Shown one piece after another: positions 8,054-15,970 of a DNA stretch of 26,609 nucleotides. Every line of letters begins with the position of its first letter. The stretch's first letter is position 1. Made by a program: the position numbers and the translations under genes. Source of the stretch: Pseudomaricurvus sp965662505. GTDB lineage: Bacteria > Pseudomonadota > Gammaproteobacteria > Pseudomonadales > Cellvibrionaceae. The notes below the pieces were generated by a model. That model searched no databases, was not told the origin of the DNA, and saw nothing but the letters and a program-made list of their open reading frames with translations. Location: positions 1 to 26,609 of the forward strand of contig NZ_CBFIHX010000043.1 in the NCBI RefSeq assembly GCF_965662505.1. The letters run 5' to 3'.

Positions 8054-8082
8054 TTGGTGAGTGGCTTGCGAGCCTCTACAAT
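8054..8082 (+). promoter_or_regulatory. Possible sigma-70 promoter of elbB
   Basis: TTGGTG (8054-8059) and TACAAT (8077-8082) are separated by 17 bp in the 122-bp divergent region. An overlapping alternative is TTGCGA (8066-8071) with TATTTA (8089-8094), also 17 bp apart. Confidence 0.35.
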
Positions 8083-8163
8083 ATGGCATATTTAAAAATC
8101 GGTGTGAAAAGCTAATCAGCGAATATCGCCATTGATCTGGAAAACACGAAGAGGTCTTGTTTT

Positions 8164-8820
8164 ATGTCAAAAAGAATCGCGGTGATCCTGGCCGGAAACG
8201 GGGTATACGATGGGTCAGAGATCTATGAGTCAGTCATTACACTGTTGACGCTGGATCAGAAGGACGCGCAGGTTCAGTGCTTTGCGCCGGATATTCCACA
8301 GATGCACGTGGTCAACCATCTGACCGGTGAAGTGGCCGAAGGCGAAAGTCGTCAGGTATTGGTTGAAGCAGCACGTCTGGCCCGTGGCGAGATCAAGGAC
8401 ATAAAAGAGGCCCGCGTTGAGGACTTTGACGCTTTGATCATTCCGGGCGGCTTTGGTGTAGCAAAGAACCTCAGTGACTTCGCGGTGAAAGGAGCCGAGA
8501 TGTCTGTCGAACCTTCGGTCTTGTCTCTGGTGCAGGGCTTCAAGGCGGCTGACAAGCCCGTTGGTTTGATCTGTATCGCGCCAACTCTGGCGGTTGCCAT
8601 TTTTGGAGAGGGTGTTAAATGTACCATCGGTCAGGACCCAGACACCGCGGCGGCCATTAAAACCATGGGGGGCGATCATGTGACTTCCGAGGTGGATGAA
8701 ATTATTGTCGATGAAGCCAACAAGCTGGTGACGACCTCGGCCTATATGATGGCGGGTCGTATCCGCGAGGCGGCGTCAGGCATTACCAAACTGGTGGATC
8801 AGATACTCACCATGGCGTAA
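8164..8820 (+). CDS. elbB: ElbB-type DJ-1/PfpI superfamily protein (isoprenoid-linked glyoxalase)
   Basis: Homologue of E. coli ElbB (218 residues here), a class I glutamine-amidotransferase-like protein reported to have glyoxalase activity and linked to isoprenoid synthesis. The family pattern is clear: VILAGNGVYDGSEIYES at the N-terminus, CFAPDIPQMHVVNHLTGE, the nucleophile-elbow glutamate region IIPGGFGVAKNLSDFA, the putative nucleophile Cys in GLICIAPTLA, and a C-terminal VTTSAYMMAGRIREAASGI. The N-terminal GNG replaces GCG as I recall it from the E. coli protein; the active-site Cys is kept. GAGG about 10 nt before the ATG supports the start. It is probably monocistronic. Confidence 0.9.
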   Translation: MSKRIAVILAGNGVYDGSEIYESVITLLTLDQKDAQVQCFAPDIPQMHVVNHLTGEVAEGESRQVLVEAARLARGEIKDIKEARVEDFDALIIPGGFGVAKNLSDFAVKGAEMSVEPSVLSLVQGFKAADKPVGLICIAPTLAVAIFGEGVKCTIGQDPDTAAAIKTMGGDHVTSEVDEIIVDEANKLVTTSAYMMAGRIREAASGITKLVDQILTMA

Positions 8821-8982
8821 TTGGGCTGTTGCGTTTCATGTAAGCTATTCATGTGAACAGCTCTCATTATGTAACCAGTTTCTATTAAGTAATCAACTCC
8901 TAAGGCAAGGCATCGGACGTTTTACAGTCGCTGTCTTGCCCTGCTAACGTACCGCATCGCTCAACACCCAAAAGGAATATTC

Positions 8983-10041
8983 ATGGCTTTATTGGTGCTT
9001 TATATTTTTATCGCCATTGGTGTTTCTTTTTTGTGCTCGGTGGTTGAAGCGGTATTGCTAAGTCTGTCCAGTGCTCAGGTAGCCGTGCTGGAGCAGGAAG
9101 GCAAGCGTTCCGGAGTTATCCTGAAGCAGTTAAAGACGGATGTCAGCAGGCCGCTGGCTGCCGTCCTGAGCCTGAACACCATTGCCCACACCATTGGTGC
9201 TGCGGGTGCAGGTGCGCAGGCTACCAAGATATTTGGCAGTGCCTCGTTGGGCATCGTTTCAGCCATTCTGACGCTGTTGATTCTGGTGCTGTCAGAAATT
9301 ATCCCCAAAACCATCGGTGCCCACTACGCCCGTCAGTTAGCCCCGGCGACTGCCTACATTTTAAAATATCTGGTGATTATGTTGATGCCGTTGGTGGTGA
9401 TGTCAGAATTCATTACCCGCCGTTTAAAATCTGACGAAGCCCTGGATGGTTTCAGTCGTGATGAACTTTCCGCCATGGCCGACCTGGGGTCCGAGCAGGG
9501 AGCTTTGTCGAACGAAGAAGCTCTTATATTGAAAAACCTGATGCTGATACGGGACGTCACGGTGCGTAAGATTATGACACCCCGCACCGTGCTGTTTACC
9601 CTGTCTGTGGATATGACGGTGGGTGAGTTTTTTCACAAGCATCAGCAGGAACCGTTTTCCCGTATTCCGGTGTATGAAGGGGATAAGGACAACATTACCG
9701 GTTATGTGATCAAAAGTGATCTGTTACTGGCCCAGGCTCGAGGCAACGAGGCATCGTCTTTAGGTAACTACCGTCGAAAATTACCGGCGTTCATCGATAA
9801 CACTACGATCTATCAGGTGTTTCAGGATCTTGCGCCGCAGCGCTCGCACATCATGTTAATCGTCAACGAATACGGCAGCGTGGGCGGTATTGTCACCATG
9901 GAAGATATTATTGAAACACTGTTAGGTTTCGAAATTATCGATGAAAAGGACAAGGTGACGGATATGCAAAAAGAAGCCACCAAGCTGTTGCGTAAAAAAG
10001 CCAACAGCAAAGGTGTTGATGTGGAAGACAGTTCTTCTTAG
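8983..10041 (+). CDS. CNNM/DUF21 membrane protein with CBS pair (CorC/HlyC-like hemolysin family)
   Basis: Inner-membrane protein of the CNNM transporter family, whose members are tied to Mg2+ and other divalent-cation export. It has 352 residues. The DUF21/CNNM transmembrane domain covers about residues 1-145, with the conserved small-residue segment NTIAHTIGAAGAGAQATKIFG and SEIIPKTIGAHYA. Two CBS motifs follow (IMTPRTVLFTLSVDMTVGEFF, then NEYGSVGGIVTMEDIIETLLG). The CorC/HlyC C-terminal domain of longer relatives is absent; the protein ends in a basic and Ser-rich tail. AAAGGAAT before the ATG supports the start. The stop overlaps the stop of the convergent ABC-F gene by 4 bp. Confidence 0.93.
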   Translation: MALLVLYIFIAIGVSFLCSVVEAVLLSLSSAQVAVLEQEGKRSGVILKQLKTDVSRPLAAVLSLNTIAHTIGAAGAGAQATKIFGSASLGIVSAILTLLILVLSEIIPKTIGAHYARQLAPATAYILKYLVIMLMPLVVMSEFITRRLKSDEALDGFSRDELSAMADLGSEQGALSNEEALILKNLMLIRDVTVRKIMTPRTVLFTLSVDMTVGEFFHKHQQEPFSRIPVYEGDKDNITGYVIKSDLLLAQARGNEASSLGNYRRKLPAFIDNTTIYQVFQDLAPQRSHIMLIVNEYGSVGGIVTMEDIIETLLGFEIIDEKDKVTDMQKEATKLLRKKANSKGVDVEDSSS

Positions 10042-11948
10042 CTGTTTTCCTTGAATCCCTCTTCCAGAGTTTCATACTCTTCACTGAGCGTCATCCACTC
10101 TTCCTCAGCTGCATCGAGTTTTTGTCGGCAATCGGATTGCTGCTTCAACAGGGTCTGAAGATCATCCTTGCGTTCGGCATCGTACAGACTGGTATCGGCC
10201 AGCTGAGTTTCCAGCTCATCCATCTGCGTTTGCCACTTATCCACTTGCCGCTCGGCGGATTGCACTTTCTTGCGCAGCGGTTGCAGTTGCTTGCGAAACT
10301 CCGCGGCCTGCTGACGCTGTTGTTTGCGGTCGATCTTGTCCGAGTTACCTGACTCGTCAGCGGGTTTGCTTTCCGTGGGTGTTTCCCGCTGTGCCAGCCA
10401 TTGGTGATAATCTTCCAGATCGCCTTTGAAGGGCTCTACGTTACCGTCGGCGATCAGTAAGAAATCATCGACGGTATTGCGCAACAAGTGACGGTCGTGC
10501 GAGATTACCAGTACGGCACCGGGGTAGGTTTGCAGCGCCAGGGTGAGCGCTTCACGCATGTCCAGATCCAGGTGGTTGGTGGGCTCATCCAGCAACAGCA
10601 GATTGGGTTTCTGCCAGGCGATTAATGCCAGCGCCAGACGGGCTTTTTCACCGCCGGAGAAATGTTTGATGACTTCAAAGGCGCGATCACCGTGAAATCC
10701 AAAACCGCCGAGAAAGTTGCGCACTTCCTGTTCCCGAGCCGTGGGCGATAACCGCTGAATGTGCAGGCCGGCGCTGGCGTTCATATCCAGAGCTTCCAGC
10801 TGATGCTGATTAAAGTAACCGATGGCCAGGTGTTCGCCACTGGTGCGCTGGCCTTCCACCAGAGACAGTTCCGCCACCAGAGATTTGATCAGCGTGGATT
10901 TACCCGCGCCGTTCGGTCCCAGAAGCCCCAGTCGACTGTCCGGCTCCACTCTCAAGTTAACGCTCTTTAAGATGATACTGTCATCGTATCCCAGCTGTGC
11001 ATCGGTTAGTTGCAACAGCGGGTGAGAGGTCTTGTCAGCGCAGGGAATCTGAAACTGGAAGGGTGAATCCACATGCGCGGGGGCAATCTTCTCCAGCCGC
11101 TCCAGAGCTTTCAGGCGGCTTTGAGCCTGCTTGGCTTTGGTGGCTTTGGCTCGAAAGCGTGCCACAAACTGTTCAATGTGAGCGATCTGGGTCTGCTGAC
11201 GTTCGAACATCTGTTGCTGTTGTGCCAGGCGCTCGCTGCGTTGGCGCTCAAAAGCGGAGTAGTTGCCGTTATAGAGTTCCAGCTTGGAGCGCTCGATATG
11301 GACTATGTGCTGCACGGTATTGTCGAGAAAATCCCGGTCGTGAGAAATAATCAGCAGGGTGCCTTTGAAGCGCTGTAGCCGTTGTTCCAGCCACCAGGTG
11401 GTATCCAGATCCAGGTGGTTGGTGGGCTCATCCAGCAACAACAGATCGGCAGGAGACATCAGCGCTTGTGCCAGATTTAGACGAATGCGCCAGCCACCGG
11501 AAAAGTCGCTGACCGGTTTTGCGGTTTCATGACTGCCAAACCCCAGGCCGTGCAGCAATTCCCCTGCTCTGGCTTCGGCCGTGTAGCCATCGATGATTTC
11601 AAACTGGGCGTAGAGCTTGGCCAGCGCTTCACCGTCATCGTGATCCTGCTCGGCAATGGCGGTTTGCAAACGGCGAAATTCAGTATCGCCATCCAATACA
11701 TAATCGAGAGCGGAGCGGTCACTGTGTGATACTTCCTGAGCCATATGCGCAATGCGCCAGCCAGAGGGAATATTACACTCGCCCTGGTCCTGGGCAATGT
11801 GGCCACTGAGCATTTTAAACAGGGTCGATTTTCCGGTGCCGTTGGCGCCAATCAATCCGACTTTGTGGCCATCGTGCAGTCGCAGCGAGGCGCCTTCCAG
11901 CAGAATCTTGCTGCCCCGTTGTAAGTTCAGGTCGTGTAATGTAATCAT
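10038..11948 (-). CDS. yheS: ABC-F family ATPase, YheS type
   Basis: Soluble double-ATPase protein of the ABC-F family, which acts on ribosomes rather than in transport. The 636 residues run closely parallel to E. coli YheS. The first ATPase has Walker A GANGTGKST at residues 34-42, signature VSDFSGGWRIRLNLAQAL and LLLLDEPTNHLDLD. The interdomain linker is basic and helical (FRAKATKAKQAQSRLKALERLEKIAP). The second ATPase has GPNGAGKSTL, signature HFSGGEKARLAL and again LLLLDEPTNHLDLD. A C-terminal coiled coil follows (about residues 540-636, rich in K, Q, E). It starts 41 bp from the divergent TIGR02444 gene. P. aeruginosa has a comparable ABC gene next to algP. Confidence 0.93.
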   Translation of the reverse strand: MITLHDLNLQRGSKILLEGASLRLHDGHKVGLIGANGTGKSTLFKMLSGHIAQDQGECNIPSGWRIAHMAQEVSHSDRSALDYVLDGDTEFRRLQTAIAEQDHDDGEALAKLYAQFEIIDGYTAEARAGELLHGLGFGSHETAKPVSDFSGGWRIRLNLAQALMSPADLLLLDEPTNHLDLDTTWWLEQRLQRFKGTLLIISHDRDFLDNTVQHIVHIERSKLELYNGNYSAFERQRSERLAQQQQMFERQQTQIAHIEQFVARFRAKATKAKQAQSRLKALERLEKIAPAHVDSPFQFQIPCADKTSHPLLQLTDAQLGYDDSIILKSVNLRVEPDSRLGLLGPNGAGKSTLIKSLVAELSLVEGQRTSGEHLAIGYFNQHQLEALDMNASAGLHIQRLSPTAREQEVRNFLGGFGFHGDRAFEVIKHFSGGEKARLALALIAWQKPNLLLLDEPTNHLDLDMREALTLALQTYPGAVLVISHDRHLLRNTVDDFLLIADGNVEPFKGDLEDYHQWLAQRETPTESKPADESGNSDKIDRKQQRQQAAEFRKQLQPLRKKVQSAERQVDKWQTQMDELETQLADTSLYDAERKDDLQTLLKQQSDCRQKLDAAEEEWMTLSEEYETLEEGFKENS

Positions 11949-11989
11949 GGCGGCATTCTATCACGCCGTGTCTGTCATGAGAGTGTCCT

Positions 11990-12472
11990 ATGAGCCCCTT
12001 TCCCGAATCATTGTGGGATTTTAGTTTATCGATCTACGCAGAGCCGGAAATGGAGGCTCTGTGTCTGCATTTGCAGGATCGCAGAGGTATCAATGTAAAC
12101 CTTCTGTTGTGGGCTCTGTGGTTGGATGCCCGATCGCGACCCTTCCAATTGGCTTTGTGGCAACAGGGCGTTAACAGAAGCCAAAGGGCGGAGCGCTGGC
12201 GGGTGGGGCCTTTGCGACGTGTGCGCAGGTTTCTGCCAAAACGTACACCCTGGCAGGGTATTCGGTCGATGGTGAAAACCTGGGAGCTGCAAAGTGAACA
12301 GCGGCAGCTTCAGGACTTACAAAAGATCAGTGATGGACTTTCGGGAGGGAGTGATGTCAGGTCTGCAGACGACGGTTACCTGATTCAGTTACTGGGATCC
12401 AGTGAGCCTGAGTATCACCAGTTAATGCAAATTCTTGAACACTGGAGCAATGGCCGCAAACATCGGCCATAA
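11990..12472 (+). CDS. TIGR02444 (DUF2390) family protein
   Basis: Conserved proteobacterial protein of unknown function, 160 residues. The N-terminus LWDFSLSIYAEPEMEALCLHLQDRRGINVNLLLWALWL carries the family pattern, a run of helices with the DRxGxxVNLLL core. There is no signal peptide or clear membrane span; the hydrophobic stretch is short. It is divergent from the ABC-F gene with only 41 bp between starts and converges on the algP-like gene. In Pseudomonas the corresponding family member is encoded near algP and the ABC-F gene, so the grouping is conserved. The ribosome binding site is weak (GAGAG). Confidence 0.85.
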   Translation: MSPFPESLWDFSLSIYAEPEMEALCLHLQDRRGINVNLLLWALWLDARSRPFQLALWQQGVNRSQRAERWRVGPLRRVRRFLPKRTPWQGIRSMVKTWELQSEQRQLQDLQKISDGLSGGSDVRSADDGYLIQLLGSSEPEYHQLMQILEHWSNGRKHRP

Positions 12473-12523
12473 AAAAACCGCTGGGCGATCTGTCCCGGTT
12501 TGAGACAGAGCGCCGCAGCGGTT
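12471..12523 (-). terminator. Strong terminator of the algP-like gene
   Basis: The arms 12476-12494 and 12504-12523 pair over nearly 19 bp with one bulged base and one mismatch. Read on the minus strand the hairpin is followed by seven T residues (12471-12477 on the plus strand), which overlap the stop codon of the convergent gene. On the plus strand no T tract follows. Confidence 0.85.
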
Positions 12524-12545
12524 ATTCGATGCGGATCAGTTTAGC

Positions 12546-13625
12546 TTAGTCGTCACCGAACAGGCTTGGGCTGATAGGCGCATCGCTGGGAGCAGGTGCT
12601 GGCACAGGAGCAGGAGCCGGTGCTGGTTTAACTTCTGGAGCTTTTGTAACTTCAGCCGCTGGACTGGCTTTTGTGGGAGTTACATCAGGAGTTACCTGAG
12701 GAGCCGCTTTGGGGGCAGCTGGCTTCTTCGCGGCTGTCTTTTTAGGCGCAGCCTTCTTAGCGGCTGGCTTGGCAGCGGCTTTTTTCGGGGCTGCTTTCTT
12801 CGCGGCTGGTTTGGCAGAGGCTTTTTTAGGGGCGGCCTTCTTGGTTGTGGCTTTGGCAGCTGCCGCTTTTTTAGGAGCCGCTTTCTTTACCGCGGGTTTA
12901 GCTGCGGTCTTTTTAGCGGCTGCTTTCTTGGCCGGTGCTTTTTTTGCTGCGGTTTTCTTGTTGGCTACGGTCTTCTTTTTGGCACTGGCGCTGGTTTTGG
13001 CAGCGGCCTTTTTCTTGGCTGCGGCTTTCTTTTCTGCCAGGGCAGCTTTTTTAGCAGCGGCTTTGGCCTTGTCAGCCTCAGCTTTGGCTTTCTTCTTAGC
13101 GGCTATCGCAGCTTTTTTGGCGGCTGCTTTTGCTTTTACGGCCTCAGCTTTGGCCTTTTTCTGAGCGGCAGCTTTGGCTTTCTTGGCTTCAGCAGCGGCT
13201 TTTTTATTGGCGGCTGCGGTCAGGGTTTTTTCGGCTTTTTTGGCTGCAGCGGTAATGGCGGCATTCAGTTTGGCGGTTTCTTTCAGAGCTTTCAGCTCAG
13301 CGCTGGTATCGGCAATAACGGCCTTGGTCTCAGCAACTACCTTTTTCTGTGCAGCAACGGCGGCTTTGGCTTTAGCAACACGGTCTTTTACCGCGGCTGT
13401 TTTTTTGGTTTTGGCGGCAGATTGAGCGGTGGCTAACTTACCACTGAGAGTGGTTAATTTCTTCTGGGCGGCAGCGTTGGCTTTTTGGGCCGCGGCAACG
13501 GCTTTTTCAGCATCAGCGTGTTTTTTGCTGCGGGCTTTTTCCAACTGAGTGGTCAATTTTTGGATTTGTGATTCCAGATCGACAACAGGGTCGACGGCCT
13601 TTTTGACTTTTTTGCGAGCTGCCAT
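12546..13625 (-). CDS. AlgP-like, histone-H1-like Lys/Ala-rich protein
   Basis: The protein has 359 residues, dominated by Lys and Ala. The N-terminal third (residues 1-130) is a predicted helical coiled-coil region with more varied composition (VVDLESQIQKLTTQLEKARSK). The middle is a long AAKKA/KAKAEA stretch, then tandem units such as KPAAKKAAPKK. The C-terminus is Pro/Ala-rich and ends acidic (ISPSLFGDD). This architecture resembles AlgP (AlgR3) of P. aeruginosa, a DNA-binding histone-H1-like protein tied to alginate gene expression, and its neighbours fit that locus. Similarity is mostly compositional, so orthology rests on context. AGAGGAA about 8 nt upstream supports the ATG at 13625. 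A nucleoid role is inference. Confidence 0.8.
   Translation of the reverse strand: MAARKKVKKAVDPVVDLESQIQKLTTQLEKARSKKHADAEKAVAAAQKANAAAQKKLTTLSGKLATAQSAAKTKKTAAVKDRVAKAKAAVAAQKKVVAETKAVIADTSAELKALKETAKLNAAITAAAKKAEKTLTAAANKKAAAEAKKAKAAAQKKAKAEAVKAKAAAKKAAIAAKKKAKAEADKAKAAAKKAALAEKKAAAKKKAAAKTSASAKKKTVANKKTAAKKAPAKKAAAKKTAAKPAVKKAAPKKAAAAKATTKKAAPKKASAKPAAKKAAPKKAAAKPAAKKAAPKKTAAKKPAAPKAAPQVTPDVTPTKASPAAEVTKAPEVKPAPAPAPVPAPAPSDAPISPSLFGDD
12715..12935 (-). repeat. Degenerate tandem repeats encoding KPAAKKAAPKK-type units
   Basis: Imperfect repeats of about 33 and 54 bp run through this part of the algP-like gene. On the plus strand they read as recurring TTCTT(C/A)GCGGCTGG and TTTTTAGG(G/A)GC blocks. 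Comparable repeats in Pseudomonas algP are known to vary in copy number, so alleles of different length are likely. Confidence 0.7.
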
Positions 13626-14139
13626 ATTAGCGATTCCTCTAGGGGTTAAGTCGGGTAAATTTACTCGACGCGATCATACCCACGTTTGCTGGAAAATTGT
13701 ATGCTTTGGTTAGAATAAAGTCAGATTTTTTCAGAAAAAACCGCCTGCTTTTATCCAAACGCCAAAGATTCGATCATCTGCTTTAAAACAGTGCGCTTTA
13801 TCGATGGTCGACACCGGTTTTCGGTAAGGGTTACGGATACCACAAAAACTGCAAAAGACGGCTGCCGAACCGGTGACGGTTGGGGTAGTATGGTTGTTCA
13901 CCGTGTCGCCCGGCTCTCAGTTCCAGGTTTCGGCAAGAAGGCAGGAAGCTGACAGGGATTGTGTACCAGGTGAAGTGCCAACAGTCGATATGGTTGCTAT
14001 GACAGTCGTGCCAATGTGCAGGATTTCACACTGGCGGCTGAACCACTGGTCGTTTCAGTGGTCATATCGAACTGAATGGCAAAACTGAAAGCAATAAAAG
14101 GTTCGTTCTTAAGGGCGGATGAATAACAGGAAGAAATTT
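13626..14139. other. 514-bp divergent region between the algP-like and FKBP genes
   Basis: No credible gene is seen. Next to the algP-like gene lie its ribosome binding site (13634-13640) and a possible minus-strand -10 box TATGAT (complement of 13673-13678) with no good -35. Further right, CACCGGTTTTCGG (from 13811) is largely complementary to CCGAACCGGTG (13865-13875), forming 10-11-bp arms about 40 nt apart. ACCACTG (14042-14048) and CAGTGGT (14056-14062) form a perfect 7-bp hairpin with a 7-nt loop about 80 nt before the FKBP start. Confidence 0.5.
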
Positions 14140-14856
14140 ATGATCTCCAAAAAAATACTGATGAGTACGGCAGCCACAGCATTCTTCGTTGTTGGGCTCA
14201 ACCAGCAGGTGATGGCGGATAAACTTGAATCCCTGACTGACCGTGCCAGCTACGTATTCGGCTACAAAACCGCCGAGCGATTTAAGCAGGGTCAGATTGA
14301 TATCAACCCGGAAGTCTTCTCCCAAGCCATGAAGGATGCTCAAAAAGGCACTGAGCCGAAACTGAGCGAAGAGGATATGCAGGATACGATGCGTGCTCTG
14401 CAGACTGAGCAGCAGGCCAAGCAAGCGGAAGCCATGAAAGAGATTTCCGAGGCTAACGAGAAAGAAGGTAAGGCTTTCCTGGCAGCCAATGCCAAAAAAG
14501 ACGGTGTCAAAACCACAGAATCCGGTTTGCAGTATAAAGTTCTGGAAGCGGGTAAAGGTGCAAAACCGACTCGTGACAACCAGGTCTCCGTGAACTACAA
14601 AGGCACGCTGCTCGACGGCACTGAGTTCGACAGCTCATACCAGCGCGGCGAACCTGCGACTTTTGGTGTAACTCAAGTAATCCCAGGTTGGACCGAAGCC
14701 CTGCTGATGATGAAAGAAGGCGCGAAGTGGGAAGTCTATATCCCCTCTGATCTGGCCTACGGTGCCGGTGGTGCAGGCGGTCAGATTGGCCCGAACGCCA
14801 CTTTGGTGTTTGAGATCGAGCTGCTGAACGCCAATGCGGGTACCGCCACTAACTGA
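14140..14856 (+). CDS. FKBP-type peptidyl-prolyl isomerase, Mip/FklB type, exported
   Basis: Prolyl isomerase probably acting in the periplasm as a folding catalyst. The start ATG at 14140 has AGGAAG (14128-14133) six bases upstream; an in-frame ATG at 14119 is worse placed. The 238 residues begin with a signal peptide (MISKKILMSTAATAFFVVG, cleavage after VMA). The Mip-type N-terminal dimerisation helices follow (ASYVFGYKTAERFKQGQ, QQAKQAEAMKEI), then a complete C-terminal FKBP domain from about residue 125 with VSVNYKGTLLDGTEFDSS, VIPGWTEALLMMKEG and YGAGGAG. P. aeruginosa carries an FKBP gene between algP and algQ, which fits this position. A bidirectional terminator follows. Confidence 0.94.
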   Translation: MISKKILMSTAATAFFVVGLNQQVMADKLESLTDRASYVFGYKTAERFKQGQIDINPEVFSQAMKDAQKGTEPKLSEEDMQDTMRALQTEQQAKQAEAMKEISEANEKEGKAFLAANAKKDGVKTTESGLQYKVLEAGKGAKPTRDNQVSVNYKGTLLDGTEFDSSYQRGEPATFGVTQVIPGWTEALLMMKEGAKWEVYIPSDLAYGAGGAGGQIGPNATLVFEIELLNANAGTATN

Positions 14857-14888
14857 TTGCGATCGGCACGCGCCGAACCCGAATCACT

Positions 14889-14922
14889 AAAAAGGCCGAC
14901 GATTCATCGTCGGCCTTTTTTT
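14889..14922 (+). terminator. Bidirectional terminator between the FKBP and phzF-like genes
   Basis: GGCCGACGAT (14894-14903) and ATCGTCGGCC (14906-14915) form a perfect 10-bp stem, with five A to the left and seven T to the right. It can stop transcription from both convergent genes. Confidence 0.92.
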
Positions 14923-14954
14923 ATTGGCGTCTATTGAGAAAACCGAGAGTGGTT

Positions 14955-15791
14955 TTAATAACGGATGCTGCCTTCCAGATAGGTCACGGCCTGGCCTGTC
15001 AAAGACACCCGCACTCCTTGCTCTCCTTCAAGACGACATAATAGATCGCCACCGCGAGCGGAGATCTGTCGGGCGGAGAGAATATTCCGATCCAAAGCTT
15101 CGGCCCAGTAGGGCGTCAGTGTGCAGTGAGCGGAACCCGTCACCGGATCTTCATCTACGCCCAGGCGGGGAGCAAAAAAACGGGAGACAAAATCACACGC
15201 ATCCCCTTGAGCGCTGACGATAACCGGTGCGTCGGAGGCGTTTGCCAACAGATGCAGATTGGGTTTGAGGTTGGCGACGGTGGCTTCGTTGTCGACGATC
15301 AGCAGCCAGTCCCGCGGGGACTTGCCGGAGAAGAGGACCGATTCCAGTCCCAGTGCCTGCAGCATCTCTTCAGGTACCGGTTGAGGCACTGCGGGGCGGG
15401 CTGGAAAATTGAGCGTTAAGCCCTCCGCCTCTTTGGTGACCGTTAAGATGCCGCTGCGTGAGCGAAAACGAATCACCGTGCTTGTGCAGGGGTTTGCACT
15501 GTCCAGTCCATCAAACAAGGCATGAGCGGCTGCCAAGGTGGCGTGCCCACAAAGATCCACCTCGTGGGTGGGCGTAAACCATCGCAGGTGAAAATCGAAC
15601 GCTGCGCCGTCCTTATCGACCTCGCCTGTTTGCGCCGGAACGTAAAACGCCGTTTCGGACAGATTGTTTTCGGCGGCTATATTGAGTAACTGGTTGTCAT
15701 CCAGCCAATCGGTCAGTGGCACCACTGCGGCCGGGTTGCCTTTAAAGAGTCGTCCGGTAAAGGCATCGATTTGATAGATAGGTAGCTTCAT
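14955..15791 (-). CDS. PhzF family isomerase-like protein
   Basis: Member of the PhzF/YddE superfamily with the diaminopimelate-epimerase fold. I chose the ATG at 15791 (MKLPIYQIDAF), the usual family N-terminus, although no strong ribosome binding site precedes it; in-frame ATG 15812 or TTG 15815 would add 7-8 residues. The 278 residues include GNPAAVV, the catalytic-Glu region NNLSETAFYV, RWFTPTHEVDLCGHATLAAAH and the second-domain motif DEDPVTGSAHCTL. The substrate is unknown; no phenazine genes are near, so phenazine synthesis should not be assumed. It is divergent from a MocR regulator, which may control it. Confidence 0.92.
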   Translation of the reverse strand: MKLPIYQIDAFTGRLFKGNPAAVVPLTDWLDDNQLLNIAAENNLSETAFYVPAQTGEVDKDGAAFDFHLRWFTPTHEVDLCGHATLAAAHALFDGLDSANPCTSTVIRFRSRSGILTVTKEAEGLTLNFPARPAVPQPVPEEMLQALGLESVLFSGKSPRDWLLIVDNEATVANLKPNLHLLANASDAPVIVSAQGDACDFVSRFFAPRLGVDEDPVTGSAHCTLTPYWAEALDRNILSARQISARGGDLLCRLEGEQGVRVSLTGQAVTYLEGSIRY

Positions 15792-15865
15792 GGGATCTAA
15801 TCCGTGTGACATCAAAAATCAGTTCAGCGGTAATCTGGTTGGAGCTGTCATAACTACGCGGCAAC

Positions 15866-15956
15866 ACAGATTGAGCTGTTGGTTTCAGAAAGCAGTGTAG
15901 CTGGCACCCTTTAAGCAATACAGATACAATTTTGTTGAAATTAAACCAGTACAGAT
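15866..15956 (+). promoter_or_regulatory. mocR/phzF control region with three ACAGAT boxes and a possible mocR promoter
   Basis: ACAGAT occurs at 15866-15871, 15920-15925 and 15951-15956, the last two as TACAGAT exactly 31 bp apart (about three helical turns). A possible promoter is CTGGCA (15901-15906), an 18-bp spacer and TACAAT (15925-15930); the middle box overlaps its -10. MocR-type regulators are known to bind direct repeats near divergent promoters, so these are candidate operator half-sites. Confidence 0.4.
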
Positions 15957-15970
15957 CAAGGTGTGTTGCT

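Noticed and set aside
10038..10041. 4-bp overlap of convergent stop codons between the CNNM and ABC-F genes as a regulatory signal
   Set aside because: Shared TTAG stop overlaps are common in compact genomes; no terminator is visible, but nothing further is indicated.
12709..13425. Two plus-strand open frames encoding very hydrophobic Ala/Phe/Leu-rich proteins
   Set aside because: They are the antisense of the AAG/GCC-rich algP-like gene, with no ribosome binding site and a composition fully explained by the opposite strand.
14955..15791. Phenazine biosynthesis
   Set aside because: Only a PhzF-fold protein is present, without phzA-E or phzG; the family is broad and mostly of unknown function.
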